Shown: piece after piece, positions 32,375 to 40,515 of the stretch
Numbering within the stretch: position 1 is the stretch's first letter
Layout: every line of letters begins with the position of its first letter
Source of the DNA: Nitrospira sp. UBA5699
GTDB lineage: Bacteria > Nitrospirota > Nitrospiria > Nitrospirales > Nitrospiraceae
NCBI GenBank assembly: GCA_002420105.1
Contig: DIHJ01000089.1
Span: 23,592-68,549, forward strand
Length of the DNA stretch: 44,958 nt
Direction: 5' to 3'
The notes under the pieces: generated by a model
Databases searched by the model: none
What the model saw: only the letters and a program-made list of their open reading frames with translations
What the model was told of the DNA's origin: nothing
Program-made: the position numbers and the translations under genes

Positions 32375-33985
32375 ATGTCAGACCCCACCGAACAATCTCA
32401 GGAACAGTCCCAGCGCGACAATCACTCGGTCGTCAAAGCGGCCGGCGTGATCGGCATCGCCACGTTTTCGAGCCGTATATTGGGATTCATCCGCGATATG
32501 GTCCTGGCGCGGCTCTTCGGCGCGACGCCGGCGGCCGATGCCTTCTTCGTGGCGTTCCGGATCCCCAGCTTGCTGCGCGAGTTGTTCGCGGAAGGCTCCA
32601 TGTCCGCCGCGTTCATCCCCGTCTTCACCGAATATCACCAGCTCAGATCCCGGAAGGAAGCCTGGGAATTGGCCAGCGCGGCCTTTACGACGTTGCTCAC
32701 GCTCGTCACGCTGGTGACGCTTCTGGGAATCGCGGCGGCGCCCTGGCTGGTCCAAGCCCTGGCGCCGGGGTTTCAGGCATCCCCGGAGAAGCTGGCTCTC
32801 ACGACGTTGCTGACCCGCGTCATGTTCCCCTATCTCCTGTTCATCAGTCTCGCCGCGATCGCCATGGGAGTGCTCAATTCCGTGCGGGCGTTCGCGGCCC
32901 CCGCCTATGCGGCGCTGTTCCTGAACATCTTCATCATCGGGTGCGCGCTGTTGCTGTCGCCGCGATTGGAGGAGCCCATTATCGGGGTGGCGATCGGCGT
33001 GGTGGCCGGCGGTGCGGCGCAGTTCGCCATGCAGCTCCCCAGCCTCAAACTCAGGGGGTTTCTGTTCGGCTGGCGATTCGAGCCGGGGCATCCCGGCGTG
33101 AAGCGGATCGGCCAGTTGATGGTGCCGTCGCTGCTCGGCATGTCGGTCACGCAGATCAACCTGACCGTCAGCACGATCCTGGCGTCGTTTATCGCCGGCG
33201 CGCCGACCTATTTGTTCTACGGCATGCGGCTGATCCAGTTTCCACTGGGCATTTTCGGCGTGGCCCTGGCCATGGCGATCCTGCCGACGCTCTCGGCGCA
33301 GGCGGCCCGCGGGGCGCTGGAGGAACTCCGGACCACGCTCGGGTTCGGGTTGCGGATGATCGTGTTCATCATGTTGCCGGCGATGCTGGGATTGATCTTC
33401 CTGCGTACGCCCATCGTGCATCTGTTCTTCGAGCACGGCACGTTCACCGCGCACGATACGGCCGAGACCGCTTTGGCGGTCTTGTGCTATGCCGTCGGTT
33501 TGTGGGCGTTTGGCGGGGTGCGGATCATCGTGGCCGCGTTCTATTCCCTGCAGGACACCACGACACCCGCGATCTCGGCGGCTGTCGCCGTGACGGCGAA
33601 TATCGCATTCTCGCTGCTCCTCATGGCGCCGTTGGGGGCGTCCGGTCTGGCGCTGGCGACGGCGCTCGCGGCCATGGTCAACGGCGGGATCCTCGTGGCG
33701 GTGCTCAATCGCCGGCTGGGCGGTGTCGAATGGGGATCGGTCGGGCGGTCCGCGCTGCGCGTCATGATTGCCTGTACCCCTCTGGTCGCCGCCTGCCTTT
33801 GGGGGGCCGGTGCGCAGGTCTGGTCTCGTCCGGGCGAGTGGGCGGCCAAGTCGGTGATGCTGGCGGTGGCGATCGGTCTCAGCCTCAGCGGGTATCTCGG
33901 TGTCCACGCGTTGCTACGGTCCGAAGAACTCGATCTCTTATGGGGAATGGTCAAACGCAAACTTGGGCGAATGGCGCGAGGCTAG
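32375..33985 (+). CDS. murJ: Lipid II flippase MurJ
   Basis: 536 residues, the usual length, with about 14 hydrophobic helices. It begins with the family pattern: VVKAAGVIGIATFSSRILGF, then RDMVLARLFGATPAADAFFVAFRIPSLLRELFAEGS, where the Arg residues of the central cavity sit. It is a MOP-superfamily exporter that turns lipid II across the inner membrane for peptidoglycan synthesis. It is the first gene of a murJ-ogt-dtd run; ogt starts four bases after its stop. The N-terminus is Gln/Ser-rich and otherwise ordinary. Confidence 0.96.
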   Translation: MSDPTEQSQEQSQRDNHSVVKAAGVIGIATFSSRILGFIRDMVLARLFGATPAADAFFVAFRIPSLLRELFAEGSMSAAFIPVFTEYHQLRSRKEAWELASAAFTTLLTLVTLVTLLGIAAAPWLVQALAPGFQASPEKLALTTLLTRVMFPYLLFISLAAIAMGVLNSVRAFAAPAYAALFLNIFIIGCALLLSPRLEEPIIGVAIGVVAGGAAQFAMQLPSLKLRGFLFGWRFEPGHPGVKRIGQLMVPSLLGMSVTQINLTVSTILASFIAGAPTYLFYGMRLIQFPLGIFGVALAMAILPTLSAQAARGALEELRTTLGFGLRMIVFIMLPAMLGLIFLRTPIVHLFFEHGTFTAHDTAETALAVLCYAVGLWAFGGVRIIVAAFYSLQDTTTPAISAAVAVTANIAFSLLLMAPLGASGLALATALAAMVNGGILVAVLNRRLGGVEWGSVGRSALRVMIACTPLVAACLWGAGAQVWSRPGEWAAKSVMLAVAIGLSLSGYLGVHALLRSEELDLLWGMVKRKLGRMARG

Positions 33986-33988
33986 AGG

Positions 33989-34615
33989 ATGATGGGTCGG
34001 AGAAAATCCGCAGCACAATCCCCAATGGTTTCAACGAGAGGCGACGCCAAAAAGCCTGCTCCTTCCCGCCGTTTACCCCGCGCCCCTCACCGGGCGTCGC
34101 TGATTGTCTCGACGCCGTGGGGTTGGATGGGGATTGCGGAGACCGCGCGCGGCATCGCGATGATCCTGTTGCCGGGCAGGTCGAAGGCTGCGGTCGCGAA
34201 GGGCTTGCGCGCGGCTCCCGGCGGACCGGGGACCGCGGCCTCTTCGGCTCGCCTGGGCGCGGCGCGGAAACAACTGACCGAGTATCTGGCCGGGTCCAGG
34301 ACCAGGTTCGATCTGCCGCTGGATTTGTCCGGCGGGACGGATTTTCAACGGCGTGTCTGGAAGGCGCTGCGGGCGGTCCCCTATGGCGAGCTTCGATCCT
34401 ACCGGGAGCTGGCGGCGCTCGTCGGTGGGAAACAGTATGCACGGGCCGTCGGCAACGCTGTCGGCGCCAATCCCTTGCCGATCGTGATTCCGTGCCATCG
34501 AATCGTGTCGGGCGACGCCACAATCGGAGGATTCTCCGGCGGGTTGCCGACGAAACGCAAGTTGCTTGCTCTCGAAAACTCGCTCTCGCGGCTTCGCCGG
34601 AAGGGACGGGAATGA
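33989..34615 (+). CDS. ogt: Methylated-DNA-protein cysteine methyltransferase
   Basis: 208 residues from ATG 33989. The C-terminal half is the DNA-binding and catalytic domain: FQRRVWKALRAVPYGELRSYRELA, the helix-turn-helix with ARAVGNAVGANPLPIVIPCHR, which contains the acceptor Cys, and GGFSGG. It transfers methyl groups from O6-methylguanine to itself. The first 35 residues are basic and poorly conserved in style, and later starts (ATG 33992 or 34025) are possible because the ribosome site is close to the first ATG. The stop overlaps the ATG of dtd. Confidence 0.94.
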   Translation: MMGRRKSAAQSPMVSTRGDAKKPAPSRRLPRAPHRASLIVSTPWGWMGIAETARGIAMILLPGRSKAAVAKGLRAAPGGPGTAASSARLGAARKQLTEYLAGSRTRFDLPLDLSGGTDFQRRVWKALRAVPYGELRSYRELAALVGGKQYARAVGNAVGANPLPIVIPCHRIVSGDATIGGFSGGLPTKRKLLALENSLSRLRRKGRE

Positions 34616-35076
34616 TGAGAGCGGTGATTCAACGGGTGACGCGGGCCACGGTCGAGGTCGATGGTCGCACGGTGGGGAAGATCGACGGGGGATTGCTGGT
34701 CCTGCTCGCGATCGCGAAGGGAGACGGGGAATCGGACTGCCGGTTTCTCGTGGAGAAACTGCGCACGCTCCGGATCTTTTCCGACGACGCGGGGAAAATG
34801 AACCGGTCGCTGACGGACCTCGGCGGCTCGGTCCTGCTCGTGTCCCAGTTTACCCTGCTGGGAAATATCAGAACCGGCCGGCGTCCCAGCTTCGATGACG
34901 CCGCCCCGCCCGATGAGGCGAAACGCTGGTATGAGCGGGTGGCGGCCGACCTCAAGGCGCAGGGGACGCCGGTGGAGACGGGTGTCTTCGCGGCCCACAT
35001 GAAGGTGGAGTTGCTCAACGACGGCCCGGTGACCTTCGTGTTGGACAGCCGCGCCGGGGTGCCTGTAGCCCCTTGA
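34615..35076 (+). CDS. dtd: D-aminoacyl-tRNA deacylase
   Basis: 153 residues from ATG 34615, giving the typical start MRAVIQRVTRA; ATG 34612 is one codon earlier and overlaps the ogt stop. AAGGGACGGG lies just upstream. Active-site motifs are SQFTLLGN near residue 80 and the Gly-cisPro motif NDGPVTF near 139, which gives chiral proofreading. The enzyme frees D-amino acids (and glycine from tRNA-Ala) from mischarged tRNAs. It is the third gene of the murJ run. Confidence 0.96.
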   Translation: MRAVIQRVTRATVEVDGRTVGKIDGGLLVLLAIAKGDGESDCRFLVEKLRTLRIFSDDAGKMNRSLTDLGGSVLLVSQFTLLGNIRTGRRPSFDDAAPPDEAKRWYERVAADLKAQGTPVETGVFAAHMKVELLNDGPVTFVLDSRAGVPVAP

Positions 35077-35084
35077 CGGGATTC

Positions 35085-35093
35085 TGCTATACT
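35085..35093 (+). promoter_or_regulatory. Extended -10 promoter for the 35130 gene
   Basis: TGCTATACT: TGn followed by TATACT, five of six matches to the -10. No -35 lies at the usual distance. The expected start is about 30 bases before the ATG at 35130. Confidence 0.5.
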
Positions 35094-35129
35094 GGGGATT
35101 GACCGCTGTGGTTTCAGTGCGAGGGAGAG

Positions 35130-35696
35130 ATGGGAACACCGGTTCCGGCTCGACATCCGCTGCGACAACTCTTCGGCGCCCTGACCGAGAAGAGCTTCAC
35201 GGAACATCTCGGCTGGCCCGACCTCAACGTGACCGGCTACGTCTCAAACCTGCTGGTGGATTTTACCCGCGCCGACCACCTCTATAAGATTCGCAATCAA
35301 CAGGACCAACCGGTGGATACGGTCGTGGATCTGCTCTTTGAATCGGAGGTGCTGTTCCAAGCCCAGTCCCTGGATCGGGAGCGGGCGGTCCATCAGCATA
35401 TCGGGGATTTCACGCTCTTCATGGCCGGATTGTTTCCCGAATATCTTCGCCGACTCAAGACGGCCAGCTTGATTTACCACAAGGACTTTCTCGTCGACTA
35501 CGTGAAGACCGGAAAACGATCCTACGGCATCGTCGCGCAAATGGCCGACGAGGCTTCGGCGGGCGAGCCGCCTCTGTTCAAGAAGCTTTCCGACAACTTC
35601 GAGCTCTGCGTGACCGGTTTGAACTTCGTGCGTTCCGATCTGGATCGCATGCAGGATCCGGCCTATCAGAAGGCTCGGGACCTTCTCTTCAATTGA
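35130..35696 (+). CDS. Conserved-looking hypothetical protein, 188 residues
   Basis: I do not recognise the family. The protein is soluble and mostly helical, rich in Leu, Phe, Asp and Arg, with no signal peptide, Cys clusters or nucleotide motifs. The ATG follows GCGAGGGAGAG and the stop overlaps the TTG start of the asparaginase gene. Stretches such as HIGDFTLFMAGLFPEYL and SLIYHKDFLVDY suggest a stable all-alpha fold. It has an extended -10 promoter in front, so it probably leads a three-gene operon with the asparaginase and VOC genes. Confidence 0.75.
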   Translation: MGTPVPARHPLRQLFGALTEKSFTEHLGWPDLNVTGYVSNLLVDFTRADHLYKIRNQQDQPVDTVVDLLFESEVLFQAQSLDRERAVHQHIGDFTLFMAGLFPEYLRRLKTASLIYHKDFLVDYVKTGKRSYGIVAQMADEASAGEPPLFKKLSDNFELCVTGLNFVRSDLDRMQDPAYQKARDLLFN

Positions 35697-36577
35697 GCCG
35701 CTCCTGTCCCCTCATCCTCGCGCACGGCGGTGCGGGCCGTCGTCCGATGACCCGGCGCCAGGCGGCCTGCCTGGCCGACGCGCTTGCGATCGGCTACAGG
35801 GTGCTTGGACAGGGCGGTCCGGCGGTGATGGCGGTCGAAGTCACGATCAGGTTTCTTGAGCAGTCGGGCCTCTTCAATGCCGGGCGGGGGTCCAACCGGC
35901 AACTGGACGGAGTGCAACGGATGGATGCCTCTCTCATGGAAGGGGCGCACCTCCGGGCCGGGGCCGTGGCCTCGATCGAAGGCATTCTGCATCCGATCGT
36001 CGCGGCGAGGCTGGTCATGGAGAAAACCGATCATGTGCTGCTCGTCGGCCCCTGTGCGGCCAGATTTGCCAGACACTTCAAGCTCGAACGGCACCGCCCC
36101 TCGGGTCCGTCCCGACGGCTCCCGTACGGCGGGATTCTGGCCGACCTGAAACGGACGGGAGACCGTCATGGAACGGTTGGCGCGGTTGCCCTGGATCAGG
36201 CCGGCTCGGTGGGGGCGGGCGCGTCGACCGGGGGGATCGACTCGATGTTGCCGGGCCGTGTCGGCGATACGCCGCTGATCGGGTGCGGGGTGTATGCGGA
36301 CAATCGCAGCGGGGCCGTATCCATGACCGGGCTCGGGGAAGGCATCATCCGCCTGGCCATCGCCAAATCGATCTGCGATCGGCTCGTCCGGGGGCGGTCA
36401 CCTCTGGCGGCAGCCAAGTCGGTCCTGCGCCGGCTGGTCGAGCGGATCGGCGGAGCGGCCGGCGCTTTGGTCATTGCGCCGGACGGACGATTCGGCATCG
36501 TCCATGTGACTCCTCGGATGGCCGCCGGCTGGTGGAATGGAACGGGCAAACCGGTTGTCCAGGGTCGTTGGCCATGA
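35693..36577 (+). CDS. Isoaspartyl peptidase / type 2 L-asparaginase
   Basis: 294 residues from TTG 35693, which overlaps the previous stop. It is an N-terminal-nucleophile hydrolase: LAHGGAG at the N-terminus, FNAGRGSN near 62-69, and the self-cleavage site DRHGTVGAVALD, where the Thr becomes the nucleophile of the beta subunit. GASTGGI and the GCGVYAD loop complete the active site. The family hydrolyses beta-aspartyl peptides and asparagine in repair and turnover. Its stop overlaps the next ATG. Confidence 0.93.
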   Translation: MSRSCPLILAHGGAGRRPMTRRQAACLADALAIGYRVLGQGGPAVMAVEVTIRFLEQSGLFNAGRGSNRQLDGVQRMDASLMEGAHLRAGAVASIEGILHPIVAARLVMEKTDHVLLVGPCAARFARHFKLERHRPSGPSRRLPYGGILADLKRTGDRHGTVGAVALDQAGSVGAGASTGGIDSMLPGRVGDTPLIGCGVYADNRSGAVSMTGLGEGIIRLAIAKSICDRLVRGRSPLAAAKSVLRRLVERIGGAAGALVIAPDGRFGIVHVTPRMAAGWWNGTGKPVVQGRWP

Positions 36578-37014
36578 ACGGCGTCCTTTTTCACCTGGCT
36601 TTTCCCATCCATGACATCGAGGCGGCGAAACGGTTCTATGTCGAGGGACTCGGCTGTACGTTGGGGCGCGAGTCCGATCGGGCGGTGACGTTCGGATTGG
36701 CCGGGCATCAGCTCGTGGCGCATGTGGAGGACGGTGCCCCGCCGGCGCAGCAGGGGATTTACCCGCGTCATTTCGGCCTCGTCTTTCTCTCGAAACGCCA
36801 ATGGCAGGATCTCGCCGATCGGGCGACGACAAAAGGGCTGGCCTTCTTTCAGCACCCGCGTGTGAGATTTCCCGGGACCCGCATCGAGCACCGCACGTTC
36901 TTTCTTCAGGACCCCTCACGGAATCTCCTCGAATTCAAGCATTACACCCACGAATCGGCGATCTTCGGCGAACGAGAAGTGCGGGCGGTCGGCGACGACG
37001 CGGATCCCGATTGA
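36574..37014 (+). CDS. VOC-family (glyoxalase/dioxygenase fold) protein
   Basis: 146 residues. It begins NGVLFHLAFPIHDIEAAKRFYVEGLGC, the typical first VOC module, with a metal-ligand His near residue 7. The second module holds RHFGLVFLS and ends in FLQDPSRNLLEFKHY with the Glu ligand. The fold supports a mononuclear metal site in glyoxalases, extradiol dioxygenases and fosfomycin-resistance enzymes; the substrate here is not determinable. The ATG overlaps the asparaginase stop (ATGA). It converges on mtgA. Confidence 0.87.
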   Translation: MNGVLFHLAFPIHDIEAAKRFYVEGLGCTLGRESDRAVTFGLAGHQLVAHVEDGAPPAQQGIYPRHFGLVFLSKRQWQDLADRATTKGLAFFQHPRVRFPGTRIEHRTFFLQDPSRNLLEFKHYTHESAIFGEREVRAVGDDADPD

Positions 37015-37066
37015 CGGTCAGGCTCCGTTCGAATCCCGTGCACGACCCGGTGAGCCGGCCCCCGCG

Positions 37067-37807
37067 CTACTCCTCCCGCGGCTGCGGTTGATGGAACGGG
37101 GGCGGATTCATCCGCCGGAGAATGCGTTCGTACCGGCGGGTCAGCGCGGGGGTCTTCCGGAGAGGATCGTATCGACGAGGCGCCGGCAGCACGGCCGTGA
37201 GCCAGGCCGCCTCCTCCGGCGTCAGATCGCGCGCCGGTTTCTTGAAGTGGTGGCGGGCCGCCGCCTCGGCGCCGTAGACCCCGTTCCCCCACTCGGCGAC
37301 GTTGAGGTACAGCTCCAGAATGCGGTCCTTCGTCAGGTGATGTTCGAGCAGGCGGGTGATCAGGGCCTCGTGGGCCTTCCTCAGCAGCGAGCGCTCGGAT
37401 GACAAGTACAGATTCTTGGCCAACTGCTGAGTGATCGTGCTGCCTCCGCGCTTCAGCTCCCCTTTTTCCAGATCGTAGAGCGCGGCGTCCTTCATGCCCT
37501 CCCAGTCGAATCCTTCATGCGTGAAGAACGACGCATCTTCCGCCACGACGACGGCCCGACGCAGATGCGGAGAGATGCGCGAGAGCGGCACCCAGATCCA
37601 ATGGCGCCCGAGCGGATGCCCCTTCGCGTCGGCCTGCGCTTGACGGGTCTCGATGAGGGCGGTGGTCGAAGGGTTGCTCGACCGCAACGAATCAACGTCT
37701 GGCAGGGTCAAGAGCCACATGAAGAGGAGCGCCCCGAGCGGAAGACAGACGCACAGCGCCAGGACGAGCAACAATCGGGCGCGACGTTGTCTGGTTGACT
37801 TCCTCAT
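37067..37807 (-). CDS. mtgA: Monofunctional peptidoglycan transglycosylase
   Basis: 246 residues from ATG 37807; a TTG at 37831 would add eight without a better site. A membrane anchor lies at about 13-34. The GT51 domain follows with VVAEDASFFTHEGFDW (catalytic Glu), GGSTITQQLAKNLYL, and ELYLNVAEWGNGVYGAEAAARHHF near 160-185. There is no transpeptidase domain. It polymerises lipid II into glycan strands, the step after MurJ, which lies 3 kb away on the other strand. The C-terminus is Pro-rich. Confidence 0.95.
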   Translation of the reverse strand: MRKSTRQRRARLLLVLALCVCLPLGALLFMWLLTLPDVDSLRSSNPSTTALIETRQAQADAKGHPLGRHWIWVPLSRISPHLRRAVVVAEDASFFTHEGFDWEGMKDAALYDLEKGELKRGGSTITQQLAKNLYLSSERSLLRKAHEALITRLLEHHLTKDRILELYLNVAEWGNGVYGAEAAARHHFKKPARDLTPEEAAWLTAVLPAPRRYDPLRKTPALTRRYERILRRMNPPPFHQPQPREE

Positions 37808-37823
37808 GGACCGATGCGTAAGA

Positions 37824-37888
37824 AGAGGCAATAGGCGAGTGGTGCGGGGCTAGAGGTAAGCGAAGAAATAGTCCGACCCATTGCCTCT
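37824..37888. repeat. Inverted repeat in the mtgA-ysxC divergent gap
   Basis: AGAGGCAAT (37824-37832) and ATTGCCTCT (37880-37888) are perfect inverted copies 47 bases apart. Words such as GCGGGGC and GCCCCG nearby also oppose each other. It may be a small repeat-family remnant or an operator pair for the two divergent genes. Confidence 0.45.
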
Positions 37889-37919
37889 CGCCCCGTGCCT
37901 CGTACCTATGGAGTGACCG

Positions 37920-38522
37920 TTGAAAATCCTGCACGCCGAGTTTATCAGAAGTTGCGTCAGCCCAGAACAATTTCCGGCCGGCCCGACGCCGGAGATCGCG
38001 TTCGTCGGACGCTCCAATGTCGGCAAGTCCTCGCTCATCAATTCCCTGCTGCAGCGGAAGGGACTGGCCAAAGTCAGTCGCACGCCGGGGAAAACCAGGG
38101 CGGTCAACCTGTTCGCCGTCGCCACCGACGATCCCTCGCTCCCGCGGTTTCTGCTCGCGGATCTTCCCGGCTACGGCTATGCCAAAGTGTCCAAATCCGA
38201 GCGGGCGCAGTGGGCGCCGTTGATCGAGCGGTATCTCAGCCAGCGCGAGCCCCTGCGCGCGGTCGTGCTGCTGGTCGAAAGCCGCGTGCTGGGATCGCAG
38301 GACGCCCAAACGATCGCGTGGCTGGAGTCGATCGGTCTCGATCCGCTCGTCGTGGCCACGAAAGTCGACAAATTGAAGCCCGCAGAGCGCGTGTCGGCCT
38401 TGCGCCGCCTGCAAGCCGGATTGGGGTTGACCGAGAATCGGGCGTTTATGGTTTACTCGTCGGTGACGGGCGAGGGGCGAGAGCGCTTGTGGGCTGCTCT
38501 GAAGGAGCGTTGTCGAACTTGA
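37920..38522 (+). CDS. ysxC: Ribosome-biogenesis GTPase YsxC/EngB
   Basis: 200 residues from TTG 37920, with GGAGTG five bases upstream. All GTPase boxes are present: G1 GRSNVGKSS near 30-38, G2 region with the conserved Thr (RTPGKTR), G3 DLPGYGYA, G4 TKVDK and a G5-like YSSVTGEG. The family is essential for large-subunit assembly in many bacteria. The last 77 bases overlap the 3' end of the convergent parvulin gene. Confidence 0.96.
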   Translation: MKILHAEFIRSCVSPEQFPAGPTPEIAFVGRSNVGKSSLINSLLQRKGLAKVSRTPGKTRAVNLFAVATDDPSLPRFLLADLPGYGYAKVSKSERAQWAPLIERYLSQREPLRAVVLLVESRVLGSQDAQTIAWLESIGLDPLVVATKVDKLKPAERVSALRRLQAGLGLTENRAFMVYSSVTGEGRERLWAALKERCRT

Positions 38523-39468
38523 TTTCGATGTAGGCCTTGTTCTTCAAGTCCGCCAGCCAGGCCTGAAACATATCCTCGCTCTTTTGCTGGAAGACGAGCG
38601 CCTGGATTTCCTGTTTGACTTCTTCGTACGGTCTGAACTGTCGCGGCTTCTTGTCCTCCAGCCGCACGATGTGGAAGCCTTCCGGGCTCTCGATCACGTC
38701 TGAGATCCCGCCGGGAACGAGATTCGCCACGCCGCGTTCGATCGCCGGGAGCAGCTCCCCCTGCCGCACGAGGCCGATCCGTCCTCCCCGCGAGGCGTTG
38801 GGCCCGTCCGAATAGCGGAGCGCGAGGTCCTCGAACGATTCCCCCTGCTTGAGGAGCTTCGTCACGTCGCGCGCTTTCTCCCTGGCGTCCGCGGTGTCGT
38901 CCGAGGAGCGCGGCTTGATCAGGATCTGGCTCAGGGTGTACTCCTCCGGCAGCGCGAACCGTTCACGGTGCTCCTGGTAGTAGCGTTTCATCTCCGGGTC
39001 CGCCACCATGACGCCGCTGCGGACCTCCCGGTCGACGACTTTGAGCAGCGTCAGCTGGTCACGGACGCCTCTGGCGCTGGCCGGATCTCGCTCGTCGATC
39101 TTCTCGCCCTGCTGGATCATCTGCTTGACGGCCTGCTTCACTTCCTGGTCGCTGACGTCGACGCCGCGGGCCTTGGCCTCCTGAAGCTGCAGCCGGCGCT
39201 CGATCATCGTCGTCAACGCCATCGATTCCGCCGCGTTCAATCGCCGCCGAAGGTCCTCGCCGCGATACTGCTTCTCGAGGCGCTCGCGCTCCGGCGCCAG
39301 TTCGCGCTTCATATCCGACCACATGATCAGATCGGAGTTGACGATGGCCACGATGCGGTCTTCGACCTTCGCCGCATGCAGGAACGGGGCGCCGGCCAAC
39401 AGGACCGCGGCGAGCGTCCAGGACGGGATCATGTATCGAGCGACCGATCTGAACACGGGACGGCTCAT
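38446..39468 (-). CDS. SurA-like periplasmic peptidyl-prolyl isomerase
   Basis: 340 residues with a signal sequence ending near FLHA-AK (about residue 33). A SurA_N-type helical chaperone region (VEDRIVAIVNSDLIMWSDM, then IERRLQLQEA) leads to one parvulin domain at about 178-275 (YTLSQILIK, FEDLALRYSDG, GGRIGLV, EGFHIVRLED). SurA of E. coli has two parvulin domains, so this is a shorter type. It assists folding of outer-membrane proteins. The last 25 residues are a Pro/Ser tail encoded antisense to the end of ysxC. It is the last gene of the dinB-rfaE2-mfd run. Confidence 0.92.
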   Translation of the reverse strand: MSRPVFRSVARYMIPSWTLAAVLLAGAPFLHAAKVEDRIVAIVNSDLIMWSDMKRELAPERERLEKQYRGEDLRRRLNAAESMALTTMIERRLQLQEAKARGVDVSDQEVKQAVKQMIQQGEKIDERDPASARGVRDQLTLLKVVDREVRSGVMVADPEMKRYYQEHRERFALPEEYTLSQILIKPRSSDDTADAREKARDVTKLLKQGESFEDLALRYSDGPNASRGGRIGLVRQGELLPAIERGVANLVPGGISDVIESPEGFHIVRLEDKKPRQFRPYEEVKQEIQALVFQQKSEDMFQAWLADLKNKAYIEIKFDNAPSEQPTSALAPRPSPTSKP

Positions 39469-39582
39469 GATGATTCGACACGGGGCATGAATCGGTTTGG
39501 CCGGAGACGGCGGATCAACGGCAATCGGTTGATTGTACAGGATTTCGATGACAATGAGGAGAGTGAAGACGCGCGGAGGGCG

Positions 39583-40482
39583 CTAGCGGGCGGCGGCGCC
39601 GTTGCCGTAGCGTGACGCATCGGCCAGTTTGACCACCGCGTTGGCGCGGATGTCGGCGATCACGTCGTCGAACCGCTTCTGCCGTTTCTCGTTGAGCAGC
39701 TCCTGCCGCAGCCGCTCCCTGGTCGCCAAATCGGCCTGAATGATCTCCGGATCGAGCGGCGTGATCTTCACGAGGTAGTAGCCCGCCTCCGTTTTGATCG
39801 GCGCGCTGACCATTCCGGGCTTGAGGGTGTGAATCACCTCGTCGACTTCCGGAACCACCAGATCCTTCCGGTACGGGCCCAGATCGCCGCCGTTGGCTTT
39901 GGTCTTGCCGTCGATGGAGTAGCGCTGCGCAAATTTCGCGAAGTCGCCGCCCTGGTTCACCTGCTTCTCCAAATCCTTCGCGGCGGGGTAATTGGGCAAC
40001 AGCATGATCGATACGCGGACCTTGAGCGGAGTCAGGAGCTGGCGGGCGTGCTTCTCGTAGTAGGCGTCGAGTTCCTCTTTCGTGAGTTCGATTTTGGTTT
40101 TGATCCGATCCTTGAGCAGTTCGTCCAGCATCAGCTTTTCTTTGTAGCGTCTGGCGCGGTCGCGGATCTGATCGTTCTGATCCAGCCCCTGCTTGCGGGC
40201 CTCCTGCATGAGCAGTTCCCGGGTGATCAATTCGCTCAACAGCCGCGGCTTGCCCCCTTCTTTCTCATAGCGCGCCCTGGTCGCCTCCGGGAGCTCGGCC
40301 CATTCGGCGTCGAATTCGGTCTGCGTGATGGGCCGTCCGTTGACGAACGCCACGACCCGTTCCTCGGAAGGGGGCGGGGTACAGCTGGTGAGGAGCAGCA
40401 GCGTGCCGCCGATCGTCAGCGTGACGAGACACAGGAGGCGGATGGCCGGGGCGTTGACGGAGCCGATCGGTGATCGATTCAT
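39583..40482 (-). CDS. Parvulin-type isomerase lipoprotein (PrsA/SurA-like)
   Basis: 299 residues. The signal sequence ends in LLTSC near residue 34, a good lipobox. After VVAFVNGRPITQTEFDAEW there is a helical chaperone region and a parvulin domain at about 155-250 (VRVSIMLL, FAKFAQRYSIDGK, NGGDLGPYRKDL, AGYYLVKI). It probably folds exported proteins at the membrane. It lies 33 bases after mfd and 114 bases before the SurA-like gene; two related isomerases in a row suggest duplication with a soluble and an anchored version. Confidence 0.92.
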   Translation of the reverse strand: MNRSPIGSVNAPAIRLLCLVTLTIGGTLLLLTSCTPPPSEERVVAFVNGRPITQTEFDAEWAELPEATRARYEKEGGKPRLLSELITRELLMQEARKQGLDQNDQIRDRARRYKEKLMLDELLKDRIKTKIELTKEELDAYYEKHARQLLTPLKVRVSIMLLPNYPAAKDLEKQVNQGGDFAKFAQRYSIDGKTKANGGDLGPYRKDLVVPEVDEVIHTLKPGMVSAPIKTEAGYYLVKITPLDPEIIQADLATRERLRQELLNEKRQKRFDDVIADIRANAVVKLADASRYGNGAAAR

Positions 40483-40515
40483 GCGTGCGTGAAACCTCGT
40501 CGGAATACAGCGCGA

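Noticed and set aside
35073..35093. TTGACG and TATACT as a normal -35/-10 pair
   Set aside because: Spacing is only nine bases. The TATACT is kept as an extended -10 because TGC precedes it.
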